Source of the DNA: Diplosphaera chodatii
Taxonomy: Eukaryota; Chlorophyta; Trebouxiophyceae; Prasiolales; Stichococcaceae
Direction: 5' to 3'
DNA: 64,000 bases
NCBI GenBank assembly: GCA_032358165.1
Contig: JAALGY010000031.1
Span: 434,001-498,000, forward strand
Shown one piece after another: positions 1-13,635 of the stretch. How positions within the stretch are numbered: position 1 is the first letter of the stretch; each line of letters starts with the position of its first letter. A program made the position numbers and the translations under genes. Under the pieces are notes generated by a model. It did not search any database. It was not told the DNA's origin and saw only the letters and a list, made by a program, of their open reading frames with translations.

Positions 1-551
1 GCACACGGCACGCGCTGCACTGGGGAATATCATGCGGAGCAGATTCCCGCGTGTTATGTCATCACTGAGTCACTTTGGGCGACGTTGGAGGTTTGCAAAA
101 GCCACCCTGTGGCGTATCCTTCCCAGGCCCTCTCTCAGGACTTCAGCACTTGATTGATTGATCTAAGCACAAAGCATGACAGCCGTCGAATTACTCGCAC
201 GCAGATAGCGATGCAGCATGGTATTTGTGTGTGGGGTGTCCGCGTGACGTCGGCAGCCGGAACTTCAATCCTGCACAATTCTGGAATTCCATGAGTCTCA
301 TGCGAAACTGAGAAGCAGGCAGGTTGGGCAGGTGACGAAGCAAAAGCATGCTTGATGATGCCATCCTCATATGCGCAGGACATCTCATGCTGTGTACAAG
401 AAGCCCGCCTTGAATGCCAGGACCATCGTCCCCATGCAGGCAGAGCACACATCAGCATGCCGCTGCGGGGTGACGACACGGCGGCTTGTGCTATGCAGAT
501 GCATGCAGATTCGTGACGCATCAGGGTACGGCATCGCGGTCTCGTGCCGCC
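1..551. other. Upstream region without a supported gene
   Basis: No open frame here shows a recognisable domain or a convincing splice pattern. The longest frames are short, rich in Cys, His and Arg, and run through without homology I recognise. The stretch lies directly upstream of the first start codon of the NTE-like gene, so it probably holds that gene's promoter and 5' leader. An additional non-coding or N-terminal exon of that gene could also lie here. Confidence 0.4.
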
Positions 552-3500
552 ATGTCGAGGGTGGATGCAGCCCGCGACGTCCTGCGGCAGATGCTGCTGA
601 CCGATGCGCAGCCCGCGGTGCGCAAGGCGGCCATGGCAGCCGGCGTGCTGGTGGTCCTGGGCGCCAGCGAGGCGTACAGCGGCTCTGTCTCACGTACCCT
701 TCGCTCGATCCGCAGGCACGCCGCCTTGACACTGCTCACGGCTTGCATATGGCAAGGGCTGGGAGCATATAACCATCCAAGCCAACATCGTCTGACTACT
801 TGCTGGCTACCTTAATCAGGGCAATCCAGGCGGCTTTGGCGGCGTGGATCGAGGAGCAGAGTGGTCTCAGCCTGCTCACGCCGGAAGGTGAGAGCATGCC
901 GAGCATGCAGTGACTCATGCAGGCGGAACTCATACAGCATCTGCATCCTGACCTTTGCGCATGCACTTCAGCAAGCGACCTATCTGCAACTTGCTGCTGC
1001 TGTGCCCCATGCAGGGACGCTGCCATTGGAGAAGGCTCCAGGCACGGCGCTGGCGTGGGAGACGCTGTCGGCACAGGACAAGGCCAGGCGCCCAGGGCAT
1101 GCCGTCACGGATGCCAAGCGTAAGCGCTTTGGCGGTTGCGCTCATTCTGACGCCATCTGCTGTGCACACGTTTCTTGCCTGCGTGCAAGCATGCTGTGTT
1201 TCCGTGCCGCACGCGCCATACACTCATAACCCAACCATGTTTTCTGTGGCTGCAGCGGATGGCACGGCAGGCAGCAGTCCACAGGCGGAGGCGCGGCCGC
1301 GAGCGCAGTCCTGCTCCTATGATAGCAGCGACTCATCGGACACCGGGCACATCAACTTCTTTGCGTGAGTGCTGCTCCTGCCAGGCGTTCTCGCATGGGC
1401 CGTGACCTCAGCCGTGGCCTTTGCAAAGCTGTCACACATGTACCTGCAGGACGACCAAATTCTTTGCATGCTTGGACCTCAAGGAGTCCCAAGAGCTGTA
1501 CGAGGCCTCCCAGCTGGTGAGCCTGCCCATATCAGCATGAGTGCATCACGACCGAGATCATGGGGCTGCGACAATCTGCCAACAGCATTGCCATTGGGAA
1601 AGCCGACCACTGGATGGCCGATGCAGAAACGTGTTCATCGTGCCTGTATAGGTCGCTCTTGAGCCGCATGAGACGCTGTTCGAGACGGGCGACAGCTCGG
1701 AGGGGGGCATCTACATCGTGGTGGAGGGTGCCCTGGGTGTGTTCCTGGGGGGCGCCGATGGTGCAACACGCCACACCAACACGCTGCACCCCGGCGAGTC
1801 AGTCGGCGACCTGGATGTGCTCGACGGTGAGTCCCGACGACGATGAGCTGCCGTACGCTGGTGCAGCGGCATCAGTGCATGTCTGTGCCCTTTCAGTTGG
1901 TGCAAAGCGCCAGACATCTCACTGACCATCATGTAGATCTGCTGGCACAACGATCATGACACCTGCTGGCACCTCCCTGCAGACGCGCCGCGCAGCCTCA
2001 CCTGCATGGCCATGGACGAGGGCGCGCTGCTGGTGCAAATCTCCCAGAGCCTGTTCCTGGGGTTCATCGCCTCTAGGCCTCGCACGCTGCAGATCTACCT
2101 GCAGAAGGTGATGTTATGGACCCTGCAGTGTGGCTGAACATGTTTCAACCAACAGCGGCGCCACATGCCATGCCACACTTGTGCTGGGCATCATGTCCCG
2201 TGGCTTTGAATGCTCACCTTTGGGTGCACAAACACCTGCAGGCGATGGCACGGCTGTGGCGTGTGGCACACTTCGTGCTGAACGACTTTCTGGACATGCC
2301 GCCGCCAAACCCCGCGGCCACTCAGCAGCCGACCACTGGGGAGGATCGTGCCAACAGTGCCTGGGGTCAGCAGCAGGAGCAGCCGTCGTTTGCCGGTTGG
2401 CCAGCCAACTTGACGACGTGTATGCAGCAGCTCTCCTATGGTTCAGAAGTTCAGTCCCTTCTGGGAGACTGTTACTACCCACATCACCTGCAGCATGATG
2501 GCTTGCTTGCTGTGGCCACAGGTGCAAATCAGGGTGCACGCAAGCACAGTGCACAGGTCAGCCACAACAGCAGTGCATGGAGCATCGGCCAGGGTCTGGG
2601 CGTCGCCGCCTCGCCTTTCAGCCAGGTGCGCATCCGCCTGAACCGTGATGCTAGTGCTGATGCTGTGTTGGTCAGGGTAGCAGGGCAGCACCGATTTGCC
2701 GAGTAAGCGGCGCGTTCAGTCGTGGGCAAACGTGCGACACCATCCCCCAGCACTCATGTGAATGGGAACCAGAACGCTGCAGCTATTGGTGCACCCATTC
2801 CTGGGCGTCAGATCATGCTCTCCAGTGACAGACGGTGGCCTGGTGCAGGTGCCGGAGAACATGGCGGCGGTGCTGCAGCCCACGGCATCGGCCGGCAGCG
2901 GGGGCGTGGGCGAGGCCGTCATCGAGGCCCGGCGCGCGCTGCGCAGCGTGCAGGACGTCATGCACAGCGTGGTGGAGTCCGCACAGGTACCTGCGCATGC
3001 GCGTTATGCACATCGAGGTCTCCTGTGCTCGGCAGAAGTTTTCCCAACATAGATCGTGACTACATGCGTTGTCGAGGCATGATATGGCCGCAGCGCATGG
3101 CTGACGAAGGATCTGTTTGACCCCACAGCAAGCGCTGGAAAACGTGGAGCAGATGTCGGCTGCGCGGCCCGACGGCAACATGCCGCCGCCCTCGCCGGGA
3201 CAGCAGCTGGACGGCCCCGAGATGCTGGTCCAGCACGTGAGAGATGGGCTTGCCATTCCGCCCCAGCAGCGGCAGTCACCGTAGTACAGGCTGCGAAGCT
3301 GGGGCCCATCTTTGGAAGCGTCACATGCGCACGTGCAGAGTCAGCAGTGCCCCGGTGCAGGTGGTGGCCTCGGAGTCGCCTGAGGTGCAGTCGGAGGTCG
3401 GCGTCGTCGCCATGACGGCTGCGGCTGTGGCTGGCGGCAGGCGTGCAGCGGACGACGCCGCCGCCGCCGCCGCTCTGCGGTCCGTTAGTGACACGTCCGA

Positions 3501-6500
3501 TGTGGCAGCCGCCGCGGCCGGGGCCCGGGCCACGAACACCCACAGGACGAGGACGTTCTTCAGGCACCCAGCCGCGCCGCAGGCCGAGCAGCCAGTCCGG
3601 GGCAGCAGCGTCGACAGCGACTCCACTGCCATCGCGGCCTCAGACGGCAATGGCACACGGCCGTCAGGCGAAGCGCCGCCAGCGTCAGGTGCTGATGAGA
3701 GCGGATCGCAGCAGGCGGGCGGGGCAATCCCGCAGTCATCCCCGCTGCCGGCGCCGTCACTGCCGCCCGCGCCTTACGCCGCGATTGCACTGTCAGGTAA
3801 TGGGGCCAGCGACAGCGGCAGCGCGGCCAGCGGCGCCAGTGCAGTTGGCAGCGTGGCATCCGGTGCCCTGCCGCTCAGCACAGTAGGCTCCATGGCCACA
3901 GCGGCCAGCAACCTGTCGTCAGCTGCGTCGTCAGCAGCCGGCCCGGCGCCACTGCCGCAGCTGTCGGCGGCGCAGGCGCTGCCAGAGGAGCAGATCCAGG
4001 CTGCTGGCCAGGCAGCAGCGGCGGCAATGCAGCCTGGCAGCAGCGCCAGCCACAGTGCACAGCCGCCGCTTCAGGGGGCCCACCGCAAGTCCACGTCGCC
4101 ACCTGTCAGCGTGCCAGGGGCAGCCAATCCAGGGCTGTCCTTGCGGGTTGGTCGGGACTCGAACCGGCGGTCCAGATTCTACGACACGTCCTGGGCACCG
4201 CAGGTGACCGCGATGTCACTATCGGTTGCTTGTGCTGTTGCTGTTGTTTCGGTTCGATGCTGTACTCTCCATCTGCGTACCTGCCTTGCTGCCAGGCCCA
4301 CTATCAGCTGGCCCACCTTCCCATGTTCTCTGCCCGATTGCCACCGCCTGGCTGCTGCAGGCTTGCCTTGCCGGCGGGTGGGACGTGGTGGCGCCGCATG
4401 AGGCGTCGCTGCCACGCAACCTCGGCCCGGCCGAGCGCCGGGGCGAGGTGCTGACGCTGAACCGCGGGCGCACGCTGCACAGGCAGGGCAAGGGCTGCCG
4501 CCGCTTCTACATCCTGCTGGAGGTAATGCTGCCTGCGCATGGCTACCTCACAGCCCAGTGGCCCGGCAAGTAATGCCTGGAACTTCCCGGGGTCAGCACC
4601 ACCTGGCTGGGCATTAGTCAGCCCTGTCATTTGGTCATGTTGCGAATTGGGGTGAGCCGGCATGCAGGGTGCGATGCTTGCGGAGCGGACGCGGCATGAC
4701 GGCGAGTGTGACGAGGCGGCGGTCGAGCCTGGGAGCATCATCTCGGCGGCTGCGTTCCTGTCGGGGACACGCACCATCGCCTGCGTCCGGGCCGCACGCC
4801 GCTGCCGGCTGCTGGCCATCGGCAGCCAGCAGCTGGACTCGCTGCTGGTGAGACGTTGCCCACCGACGTCAACTTGCGTGTGGCGGGTTTTGCCTCACCA
4901 TGTCTGCATGCAGAGTGAACGTTGACCACACAAACCTGAGCTGCATCAGTGGCGCAAATGTTATCTGCAGCACGTTCACTGATGGGCGCGTCGTATGCCA
5001 AGCGCATGAAGGTGATGTTAAGGCACTGCAATGCCGACCTGCTCGTGCGCTATGCTTGCAGGTGGCCTACCCAGGCCTCTATGTGGACATCCTGCTGGCG
5101 GCGGGGCAGGCGCTCGCGCCCCTGATCCGGCGCTTCATCTCCCTGGGCCTCAACCGCATGTGGCTCCACTCTGGCGACACCATCTACAGGTGACCGCCTA
5201 ACCTTGACGAGAGTGGGACTGCAGCTCGGCACACAAGCCCACCTGTCGTTGAGTGGTCGGGACTGGCAACATACACATCAGCTCAGCGGTGTCGGGAACT
5301 ATGCAGGCAAGGGGACCCGGCGGCAAGCTTGTACATCCTGATCAGCGGGCGGGCACGCCTTGTGCGGCAGGAGGCGCTGCCGAATGGCGGCGCCCGCGTC
5401 GAGGATGAGGTGATGCAGCAACTGGATGTTGAGTCGCCTTTCACAACAGACACCTGTGACAAGTTCTGCACATGATGCACCTTGACTTCGGGACACACGC
5501 AATCTGCATCTTTGGCTCAGGCAGGTAGAGGCACGGCAACAGTGCATTTGCGTCAACTCACTGATCTGGCAGGGCGGGCAGGCCAGACCCAAATGCATGT
5601 TGCTCAACTGGATCGCAGGTGGCACGCGGGGAGGCGCTGGGCGGGGTGTGGGTGCTGACGGGCGGCGCGCACGACACCAGCGCCGTGTGCATCCGCGACT
5701 CCGAGCTCGTGCGCATGTCCAAGGTGACTTCGGGCCGCAGCTGCAGGGAACCGCCTGGTCGCAAGCCCCTGCATGACTTTCCAGAGGCTCGTGTCTGTCA
5801 GCCGCCCCTCCGCCTCTCCGCATCCGACACTAATCGCTGAGCAGCTCCTCTGATGCGCTGCAGGGCAGCTTCGAGGTGCTGGCGCAGCAGGCGCCGACGG
5901 CGGTGGCGCACATCCTGGACGGCATGGCCCGCCGCCTGGCCGCCGCAGCCACCGCCCGGAGCTCAGCACAGTGCGCCACCTGTTCAGCATTGATGACCCC
6001 GCTGAAAAATTTCATTCGCTGCTTTGATTGCTTCAGATTTGGCACTTGTTGCCTGCAGCTTTCGACTGCTGGAGAGTGCAGCAACATGCTGGTCGGCCTT
6101 GCACAAAACGTCTGCGTGTTGCACTGCAGGTACGACCAGGCGGGGAAGCTGGTGGCGGACAGCGCGCCGCACATCATGCCGCCGCAGGTGTCGGTCGCAG
6201 GGTCAGGAGGCAGGGCCGGCGGCAGCATGAAGCGGGGTGACATCGTCACCATCGCCCTGGTGCCGGCAGGTGCAACAGTCACACTTTCAGATGTGTGTCA
6301 CCTATCCAAATGGTCCAACCCCCAGTGCGGTGCGTAGCCACAAGGCCGTGAAGCATCCAGACTATCAGTGTCCTTTGCTTATATTGCAAGTAACGCTGAC
6401 TTGGGAACCTCGCTGCAGGTATTGCCTCGTCGGCAGCCAGCAATATCCAGTCGCCGGCCGGGGGCCGCGCCTCGCAGCCGCACCCGGTGGTCGCGGCCTC

Positions 6501-9500
6501 CGCAGCCACGCAGGCGCTCGGCATCGCGCTGCGCCAGATGCTGACAGCCCTGTGAGTGCGCCGTGTGTTGGCAGTCACGGCAAGACATATGGTTGCACTG
6601 CCCTATCATTTCCTCCTTCCATATGGGTGCCGTTCCTATCGGCTTCACTGAAGGTGAGCTCACTGCCTCAACTTCGGCTGCAGCTTTGGCCCCACGCTGC
6701 ACCTGACGTCCAGCGCCATCGAGGCCATGTTCCCGCGCGCCTTCGAGCGCATCGGTGTCGGGTTCTACCGCTCCAAAATCACGTCATGGATGGCCGCCCA
6801 GGAGGAGGACTACAGGTGGGTCCAGTTTTCACTTCAACTCATGCCTCTCAGCAAACTATGCAGCAGTACTGTTTTGTACCCAGGGTACCAACTGCTGCAA
6901 CAGACTCGCACAAGCATGTGCATCTGCCGACTGCATCTGGAAGCAAGGTGTGGCCATCTGCAGGTTCATACTGCTGGAGGCGGATGGCGAGATGAGCCCC
7001 TGGTCGCGCCTGTGCGTCAGCCAGGCGGACTGCGTGCTGCTGGTTGCTGCGCCCGACGCCAGCCCCGAGGTGCTCCAGAGGCGTTTCTGCAGCCCGCTGC
7101 TTTGGCCACTGTTGCCTGCAGTCGTGTCTGGGTGCTGTACTCAGATGCATATGCAAACTGGCACGCAGCACCTCAGGGCATGCTGTCGATATAGCTTTTC
7201 CACCTTTAGGAACTGGGATGCATTGTATGTGAGCTTATGTCAGGTCAGCACAGACTAAGGGCTGTGCACAACGGGTGGTTCGGATGCAGATGGGGATGCT
7301 GGAACGGCAGCTGCTGTGGGCAACCATCGACGCGTCACGGAGGCGATCGCAGCGTGCTCAGCCGTCAGGCAAGCCAGCTGTCTTCGCATACACCCAGCTG
7401 CTACTGAACTACAGCTGGTATCATGCATGCACAGTGCTGCTGACGTGCGGTTCGCCTCATGCAGGCCATGGCGGCGGGTCGCTGCAGACCCTACGGGGTG
7501 GGCCTGACGGCACCGACTTCAGTGGGCTGGCCGCCTTCCTAAGCGAGAGCGGCACCCCTGACTGGGTGTCCGAGTTCAGGTACGCCGCGGCTGCACCTGT
7601 GAGCCTGAGTGACAACTGCACTCCATGCGGTGTCGCTCACTGTTGAGGCACTCTATGCTCGACAGTTGGGATGAAACTAGTGCATGACAGTGCAACCCAG
7701 CATATGCAGAGGGTGTCTTCATGTGCAGGCGTGTGGAGCTGGTGTTGCTCCACGACAGCGACGCAGACCCCAAAGGCACGCTGGCCTGGCTGCAGCCGCG
7801 GCCGCAGCTGCAGCGCCACCACCACATCCGCCTAGCGAACGACAAGGTGACAGCAGTCCTGACGGCGCCACGGCTCATGTGTTCCACCGCAGCAGCAGTC
7901 GCACCGCTCTTTGCTTGCCGAGCGCTGCTGACATTACAACGCTGTCCTCAGCCCAGCGTGGCATGGCTCCCGGTGCGGAGCAGCCTATACAACTAGCGCA
8001 AATGGTTGCTTCTTCAGGACATGGCGCGGCTGGCGCGGTGGATGGCGGGCAAGGCGGTGGGCCTGGTGCTGTCGGGCGGCGGCAGCCGCGGCCTCGCGCA
8101 CCTGGGCGTCCTGCACGCCCTGGACACAGCCGGCGTGCCTGTGGACGTCATCGGCGGCACCTCCCAGGTGCCTACTGTGGATGGTCGCTGCACATATCCT
8201 CGTGCGGCTCGTTGCTGCGAGATACTGAGCGCGCGTGGGCCAGCCTGCCACATGGCGCAGTGACTAAAACAGTAGACAACTCACCCCTGTGACGTTTTGA
8301 AACTGCCCACAGGGAGCATTCATGGCGGCGCTGTATGCTCAGGGCCTGGCCTGGGGCGACATGTACAAGACTGTGCGCAAGTATGCGGCTCGGATGTCGT
8401 CTGTGCACCACCTTCTGCTGGTGGGTCACTGGTGTCACTGGTCACTGGTGGTGCGGTCACTGACAAGCATCTGGGTGCGACATGCACTGGGCACTGATGT
8501 GCACTCTGCTGGCATTGATATGCCGTCATAACCACATATCTTGAGCCATCCACGATGTCCTGTCCTGGAGCAGGACCTGACGCTGCCGCTGATCAGCCTG
8601 TTCACGGGCGCGGGCTTCAACAAGATCGTCAAGGAGTCCTTCGAGCATGGCGCCAGCCGCATTGAGGACCTGTGGCTCAAGTGCGCCCTCGTCAGTCGCT
8701 GGCAACGATGTCCAAGCTCCTGCCTGGCGATCCCACTGCATGAGCGCACCCTGGGCTTCCCTTCCAGCACGGCAGCGCATCAATCTGTCACGCATCGATG
8801 CATGCGTGGCAGTGATTCTCTGTACAGTATCACAGCGATTGTCTAGTTTCAAGCGCCTTGGTCCTGGGGCACGGTGAACCTGGTTGCGTCCCCCCCTGCA
8901 GCTACTTCTGCGTGACGACCAACCTGAGCAAGGGCGACCCGGCGGTGCACCGCGCGGGCCCCCTGTGGCTGCTCGTGCGCGCGAGCATGACCATCGTGGG
9001 CCTGGTGCCGCCCGTCTTCTACGACGGCGACCTGCTCATCGACGGCGGGTGGGCATATCAAGTTATGGTTTCTTCTTGCGTTGAAGGCATTGGAGCTAAA
9101 GATGAAGAACAGGTGGACATGACTACATCATCCCGTGCCACTGCAAAGGAAGAGTCCCCATGTCGGACACTTGCTGATGATCTGATGGGTGTGATGGGCA
9201 GGTACATCAAGAACATCCCAGTGGATGTCATGCACGCACAAGGTAGGGGGAGCAACTCTGCAAGAAATGAGGCCTCCATACACTTCCCAAAGTAAAACAG
9301 TACCTTGGTGAAACAGAGCATCACCATGAAAGGGTCCGCTTGCGCCGGATGCCTCATTTTCATGAATGAGCAATGGGCGAGGCTTAGAGCTTGGGGTTGT
9401 CACCGCAGGGGTGGACAAGGTGCTGGTGGTGGATGTGGAGGACCGCGACGACAGCGCGTACCGGGAGGTGACGCCCATCCACGGCGGCGTCTCCGGCTGG

Positions 9501-12500
9501 CGCATGCTGTGGGACCGCCTGTGCCCCTTTGAACGCCTGCGGTGCGACCCGCCACAACGACGTCTGCGACAAAGAATTGCCCCCGTCCCGATGCTCCCCG
9601 ATGCTTGGCCCGGAAACTTGCTGCTGGAGGCTCCTTTGGGCCAACCGATTGAGGGCCAGCCTCGAGCAGGTGGCTGTGCACCGCAGGTTCGGCATCAAGC
9701 TGCCAAGGTACAACCAGATCGTGAATGCGCTCACGTGGATGAGCCACAGCCAGGCGCTGAAGCGCATGAGCCGTGACTACGTCATCGACCTGTACCTCCG
9801 CCCACCGGTGAGCCGCTGACATAGCTTTGCCCCGACTGACCGCTGCACGAGTGGTCCACTCGCTCTGCTGCCTGCTCTGCCTGCAAGCTCGCCTGCAAGT
9901 CGTGCTGAGAACCATGAGCAGCCTCTGAACCTGACTCTCCACGGGCACACCGCTGCAGGTGTGGCACTTCAGGCTGATGGACTACCACCTGATGGACCGC
10001 ATCGTGCGAGACAGCAACAGGTGCAATGATTCCTAGTCCCGCCTGAGCGTTTTGCAAAGCTGCTGCAAGATGCCGGATCCCGGCGAGCAGGCTGCACAGC
10101 TTACTGGACATATCACCTTTGATGCAGGTATGCATGGGACGTCATCAGCGAGTGGCAGTCACGGCTGGGCGGCGATCTGGGCGCCCGCCTTGCCACTGTG
10201 CCACCCCAGGTCTGTGAGGTCTATCACACCTATTAGTTTGCCCACGATCACATGCGTTGCGTGCAACGAAACATGCGTTACAGCTGCCATTCCTGCGTCA
10301 GAGATGGCCAGGCTGCTGCGTCAGCAGGGTGGCACGCACATTTTTCTCAACACTGTTCCCAAGTGCAGGATTTGGTTGTAAGCCTGGTGGTGCTGCAGGT
10401 TTTTTTGCTATGCACAAAATGGCTTGCTTTGTGTCCGTCCGTATGCTCACGCTCGTCTGGGCGCTGCAGGGGCTTCAAAGCGCGGCAGCAAGCCAGGCTG
10501 CCAGGGGCTGGCGCGGCGGCCTGCGCCGCCACCACAGCATCTCCTGCATGCCGCAGCTGCAGGGGAAGCACGTGCACCCAGAGGGCCACAGCGATGGGTG
10601 CGCGCCATGCTGTTCCCTCGGCTGGATGAAGTTGTTTGTGACATCGTCTGCACCCAAAGTGGCGCGCGCGTGACGTCGATATTCGGCAGCTCGGCCTGTT
10701 GGAACTTCAGAGGCGACAAAAACCAGCCAGTATGTCGCACAACACCAGATCGACCAACGTGTTGCAATGTTGCATGTGCAGTGAGGCGCAGCCGAGTCGG
10801 CGGCGCAGCTCGATGTCGGTGCCGCAGCATCAGCGATGGGCGTACGCCGAGACTGCGTCGTCCATGCCGCCAGGTGCCTTCAGAACTTGATAAAGGCTAC
10901 GGATTTTTGGTGTCTCTCGCACAGCCTGTGTGTTCTACCACCCTTAATTGCAGCCTTCACGTGTTGCCAGTCGATGAGGAAACGGTAACTTCCTGCTCAT
11001 GTGCGTCCTGTGCACCATGGCGCGCTGTTGACTGGGCAGGGACGGACTGGATGATGGGCGGCGGCAGCCCGCCGGGCGGGTCCAGCCCGGAGGGCGGCTC
11101 GCCGCTGGGCACCAGCCCGGAGGCCAGCGAGTTCTGGGGTGCGCGCCCGTGGCTTGCTTCTCATACCACGCGCACGCCATGCCTGTGGGGCGGCCATTCA
11201 TGCCCGCTCACTCAATGCACTGCAAAGGCTCTGAGAACAGTCACCCCTGCACAGCAGGCAAGTAAAACAACTGCAATACTGAGCGCGAATGCTATGCATG
11301 CAACAGGCAGCTGGAGGGAGCGGCGGGGGGCGTCCGGCGGCTCCCCGCCCTCCCCGGAGCAGCGGTGGCGGCGGCGCGCCGGCAGCGGCAGCCCGCCGGC
11401 GGGCGCCGCTGCGCCCGGACCGGCGGCTGCGGCCGACGCGCTGGGCAGCGCGGTGGCCGCCCTGGGGCAGGCCACGTCTGCGGCCGCCGACGTCGCCCAG
11501 CGGCCCCCGGCCCCGCCGCCCGCCCCCTCGCTGCAGGTGCTGCTGTGTTGCAGTGCCGGACATCAGTAGTGAGCCCTCTGGACCTCATGCATCAACCCCT
11601 CACCCACTGGTTGTTGTATACCGGTCCATTTTGACAGGACAGTCTTCGACGGTCATGCTCATGCAATTGCATATGTGCTGTCGCAGCCGCCCGCGGAGCC
11701 AGGCGCATCCGGCAACGGCTCGGGCGCCGCGTGTTGGTTCACTGACGCCAGAGGCGTCAGCCACGAGTCCATGAGCGCTCGTCGCAGCCAGCGCCTGGCG
11801 GCCGGCGCGCCGTTCAGCGGCACCGGCAGCCCCGGCAGCCGCGGCGGCAGCAGCAGCCCTCCCATGCAGCCCCCAAGTCGGGGAGTTGCTGGCCGAGCCG
11901 CGATGCCGCCGCCGCCGCCGCGCCCCGCGCTGCTGCCCAGCCCGGCGGACATGCGGCGGCTGGCGAGCGGGCGGCTGCCCGGCGGCGCCTCCCGCGTGCA
12001 GTCCGCCGACATGCAGCGCGCCCCCAGCGGCAGGCTGCCCGTGCCCATGGTGCGTCTGTGGTGAAACTCCTGCCAACCAAGGTTGTGCGAACTGCTGCAC
12101 CATGCCTTGCTCGTGAAAGTGCTGCTTTGGTCTGCTGTCCGGTGCGGTGATCACGCCAAACTTAAGGCTGCTCGCGCACCCAACAGGCCAGCGCGCTCTC
12201 TGGAGCCGGCTCGCTGCGGCGCGGGGGCAGCATCGTGCAGTCGCCGTCCCTGCTGCCGCCCCAGGCTGGCAGCCGCAGCCAGAACTTCCCGCCGCGGCCG
12301 CAGGTGTGCACACCGTAGCAGGCTGCATGCGGCTCTGTGCGGCACATGCCATAGGTTGTGTACAAATGTGCACCCAAGCATCTTTCACGGTGCGATGCGT
12401 CTGCATCTTAGCGCATGGCACTGTTCCTGCTGCTCGGTCCATGACGCGTGGTGCGGCGCTTGCACAGAGGGCGGCCAGCGGCCGCGGCCGCAGCGGCGGC

Positions 12501-13635
12501 GGCCGCAGCACCCTGGCCCCGCCGCCATCGCTGGCGGCCGGCGCCAGCGGCTGCGGCCTGCCGGAGGAGGTGCACACCGCCAGCCCCCGGCTGGCGCACC
12601 TGAGCAGCATCGGGGAGCACGAGGCGGAGGGCGCCGCGTCGTCCGACATCGCGTCCTCCCCCGACGATGCGGGGCTCCCACCCTACCGTCCCAGGTGCCA
12701 CACCCCTTTCTCAGGTACTGCAGGCGCACAGAAGTTTGCAGGCAATGCACTCAGCCATCCCACTCCATGGCGATACTGGGATGATGCCGGCCTGGGCAGC
12801 CAGGCTGCCTTCAACCGACGAAGCGTCTGAACGCTCTGGAGATGCCCCCCTGCCACGCCGCAGGGCCGGCCACTCGGCGCACTTCGGCGGCCGGGGCCGC
12901 AGGCAGCTGCCCTTCGAGCGGCGCGGCAGCGGCGGCGGGCTGGCGGAGGACATGCGCAGCGCGCAGAGTGGGCTGCTGGCGTTGCAGGGCGCCCTGGAGG
13001 CGGACGACGACTCGGCGTCCGACACCCACGAGTCGGCGCCCGACGACAGCTCCTCGGTGAGGGGCTGGAGGAATTCGAGGTTGGAGGGGACTTGCAGGTT
13101 TTGCTTGCTATCAACTGCATGGCAGGTGGCCAGTGTCAGCCGCGGCCTGTGATCAGAGTGCGTCACGGCATCCCAGCACAACGTCACAGCACACCTGCAC
13201 TCCTTGCCAGGTCGTGTGATTCCACTCGGATGTCTCATGTAGTCACGTGGCACTCCAAGCTGGCTGCACTCGGGGGTGAAGTCTGATGCACCAGTCCTGT
13301 GCCACCATCATAAGTCTGGCGGCATGTGCAACATGCAGGATGAGGAGGGTGGTAGCCTGGCCGGCACCAGCACCGACGGGGTCCTTGGCGCCGTGGAGCT
13401 GGATGACGATGCCGTCGGCGACAGGGCAGACCCCAGCAGCAACGGCGGCAGCGGCAATCAGAAGCCTGCCGAGGGCGAAAATGAGGAGCCCGCCATTGTT
13501 GGTCGCCATGCCAGCTTCGCCGACGGCCTGGCTGTCTCAGCGGCGTCGGACAACGGTGGTAGTGCTGCAGGCAACGGGGCAGCCACAGCCGTCCCGCCCC
13601 CTGGGCGGGGCAGCTGGGATGGTTTCAAGCCATGA
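552..13635 (+). CDS. NTE/PNPLA6-like patatin lysophospholipase with cNMP-binding modules
   Basis: Predicted serine esterase of the neuropathy-target-esterase family, which deacylates (lyso)phosphatidylcholine at ER membranes. The ATG at 552 opens a frame with a short hydrophobic stretch; the first three exons are uncertain. A cyclic-nucleotide-binding-like module follows at about 1450-2110 ([30 protein letters not shown]). A second lies at about 4375-5190 and a third at about 5306-6000. The NTE-type connector at about 6130-7890 includes [19 protein letters not shown]. The patatin domain starts at 8018: glycine-rich [16 protein letters not shown], nucleophile elbow GTSQG (Ser codon 8162-8164, spliced onto [11 protein letters not shown]) and catalytic Asp in DGGYIKNIP (codon 9041-9043). 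The patatin part ends near 10209 with [16 protein letters not shown] and [15 protein letters not shown]. Low-complexity exons continue to a TGA at 13633. Domains are sure; the exact exon set and whether the tail belongs to this gene are less so. Confidence 0.85.
8018..9790 (+). other. Patatin catalytic domain exons of the NTE-like gene
   Basis: The catalytic core is spread over at least eight exons. Both residues of the Ser-Asp dyad are present: Ser in GTSQG, at the last full codons of the exon ending at 8167, and Asp in DGG, at the end of the exon finishing near 9049. Between them lie [19 protein letters not shown] (from about 8573) and [20 protein letters not shown] (up to 9049). After the Asp come [17 protein letters not shown] and [18 protein letters not shown]. 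The order and spacing are those expected for NTE and bacterial patatins, so the domain appears catalytically competent. Confidence 0.9.
10460..13635 (+). other. Low-complexity exons (probable disordered tail of the NTE-like protein)
   Basis: Downstream of the patatin exons come GC-rich exons encoding Gly/Ser/Pro/Arg/Ala-rich sequence with no recognised domain. Examples are [18 protein letters not shown] (near 11050), [20 protein letters not shown] (near 11955) and acidic [18 protein letters not shown] (near 13005). The last exon ends with [10 protein letters not shown] and a stop at 13635. The frame of [14 protein letters not shown] at about 10471 follows on in phase from the exon ending at VPPQ near 10209, which favours one gene. 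A separate downstream gene starting near 11050 remains possible. No cDNA-like evidence can settle this from sequence alone. Confidence 0.5.

Noticed and set aside
4140..4180. tRNA T-arm-like sequence on the minus strand (GGTTCGAGTCCC).
   Set aside because: The flanking five-base stems do not pair, no acceptor, D or anticodon arm can be drawn, and the stretch lies in a coding exon of the NTE-like gene.
8410..8470. GGTCACTGGT-like short repeats as a regulatory array.
   Set aside because: They lie inside an intron of the NTE-like gene, are imperfect and short, and look like slippage-generated simple sequence.
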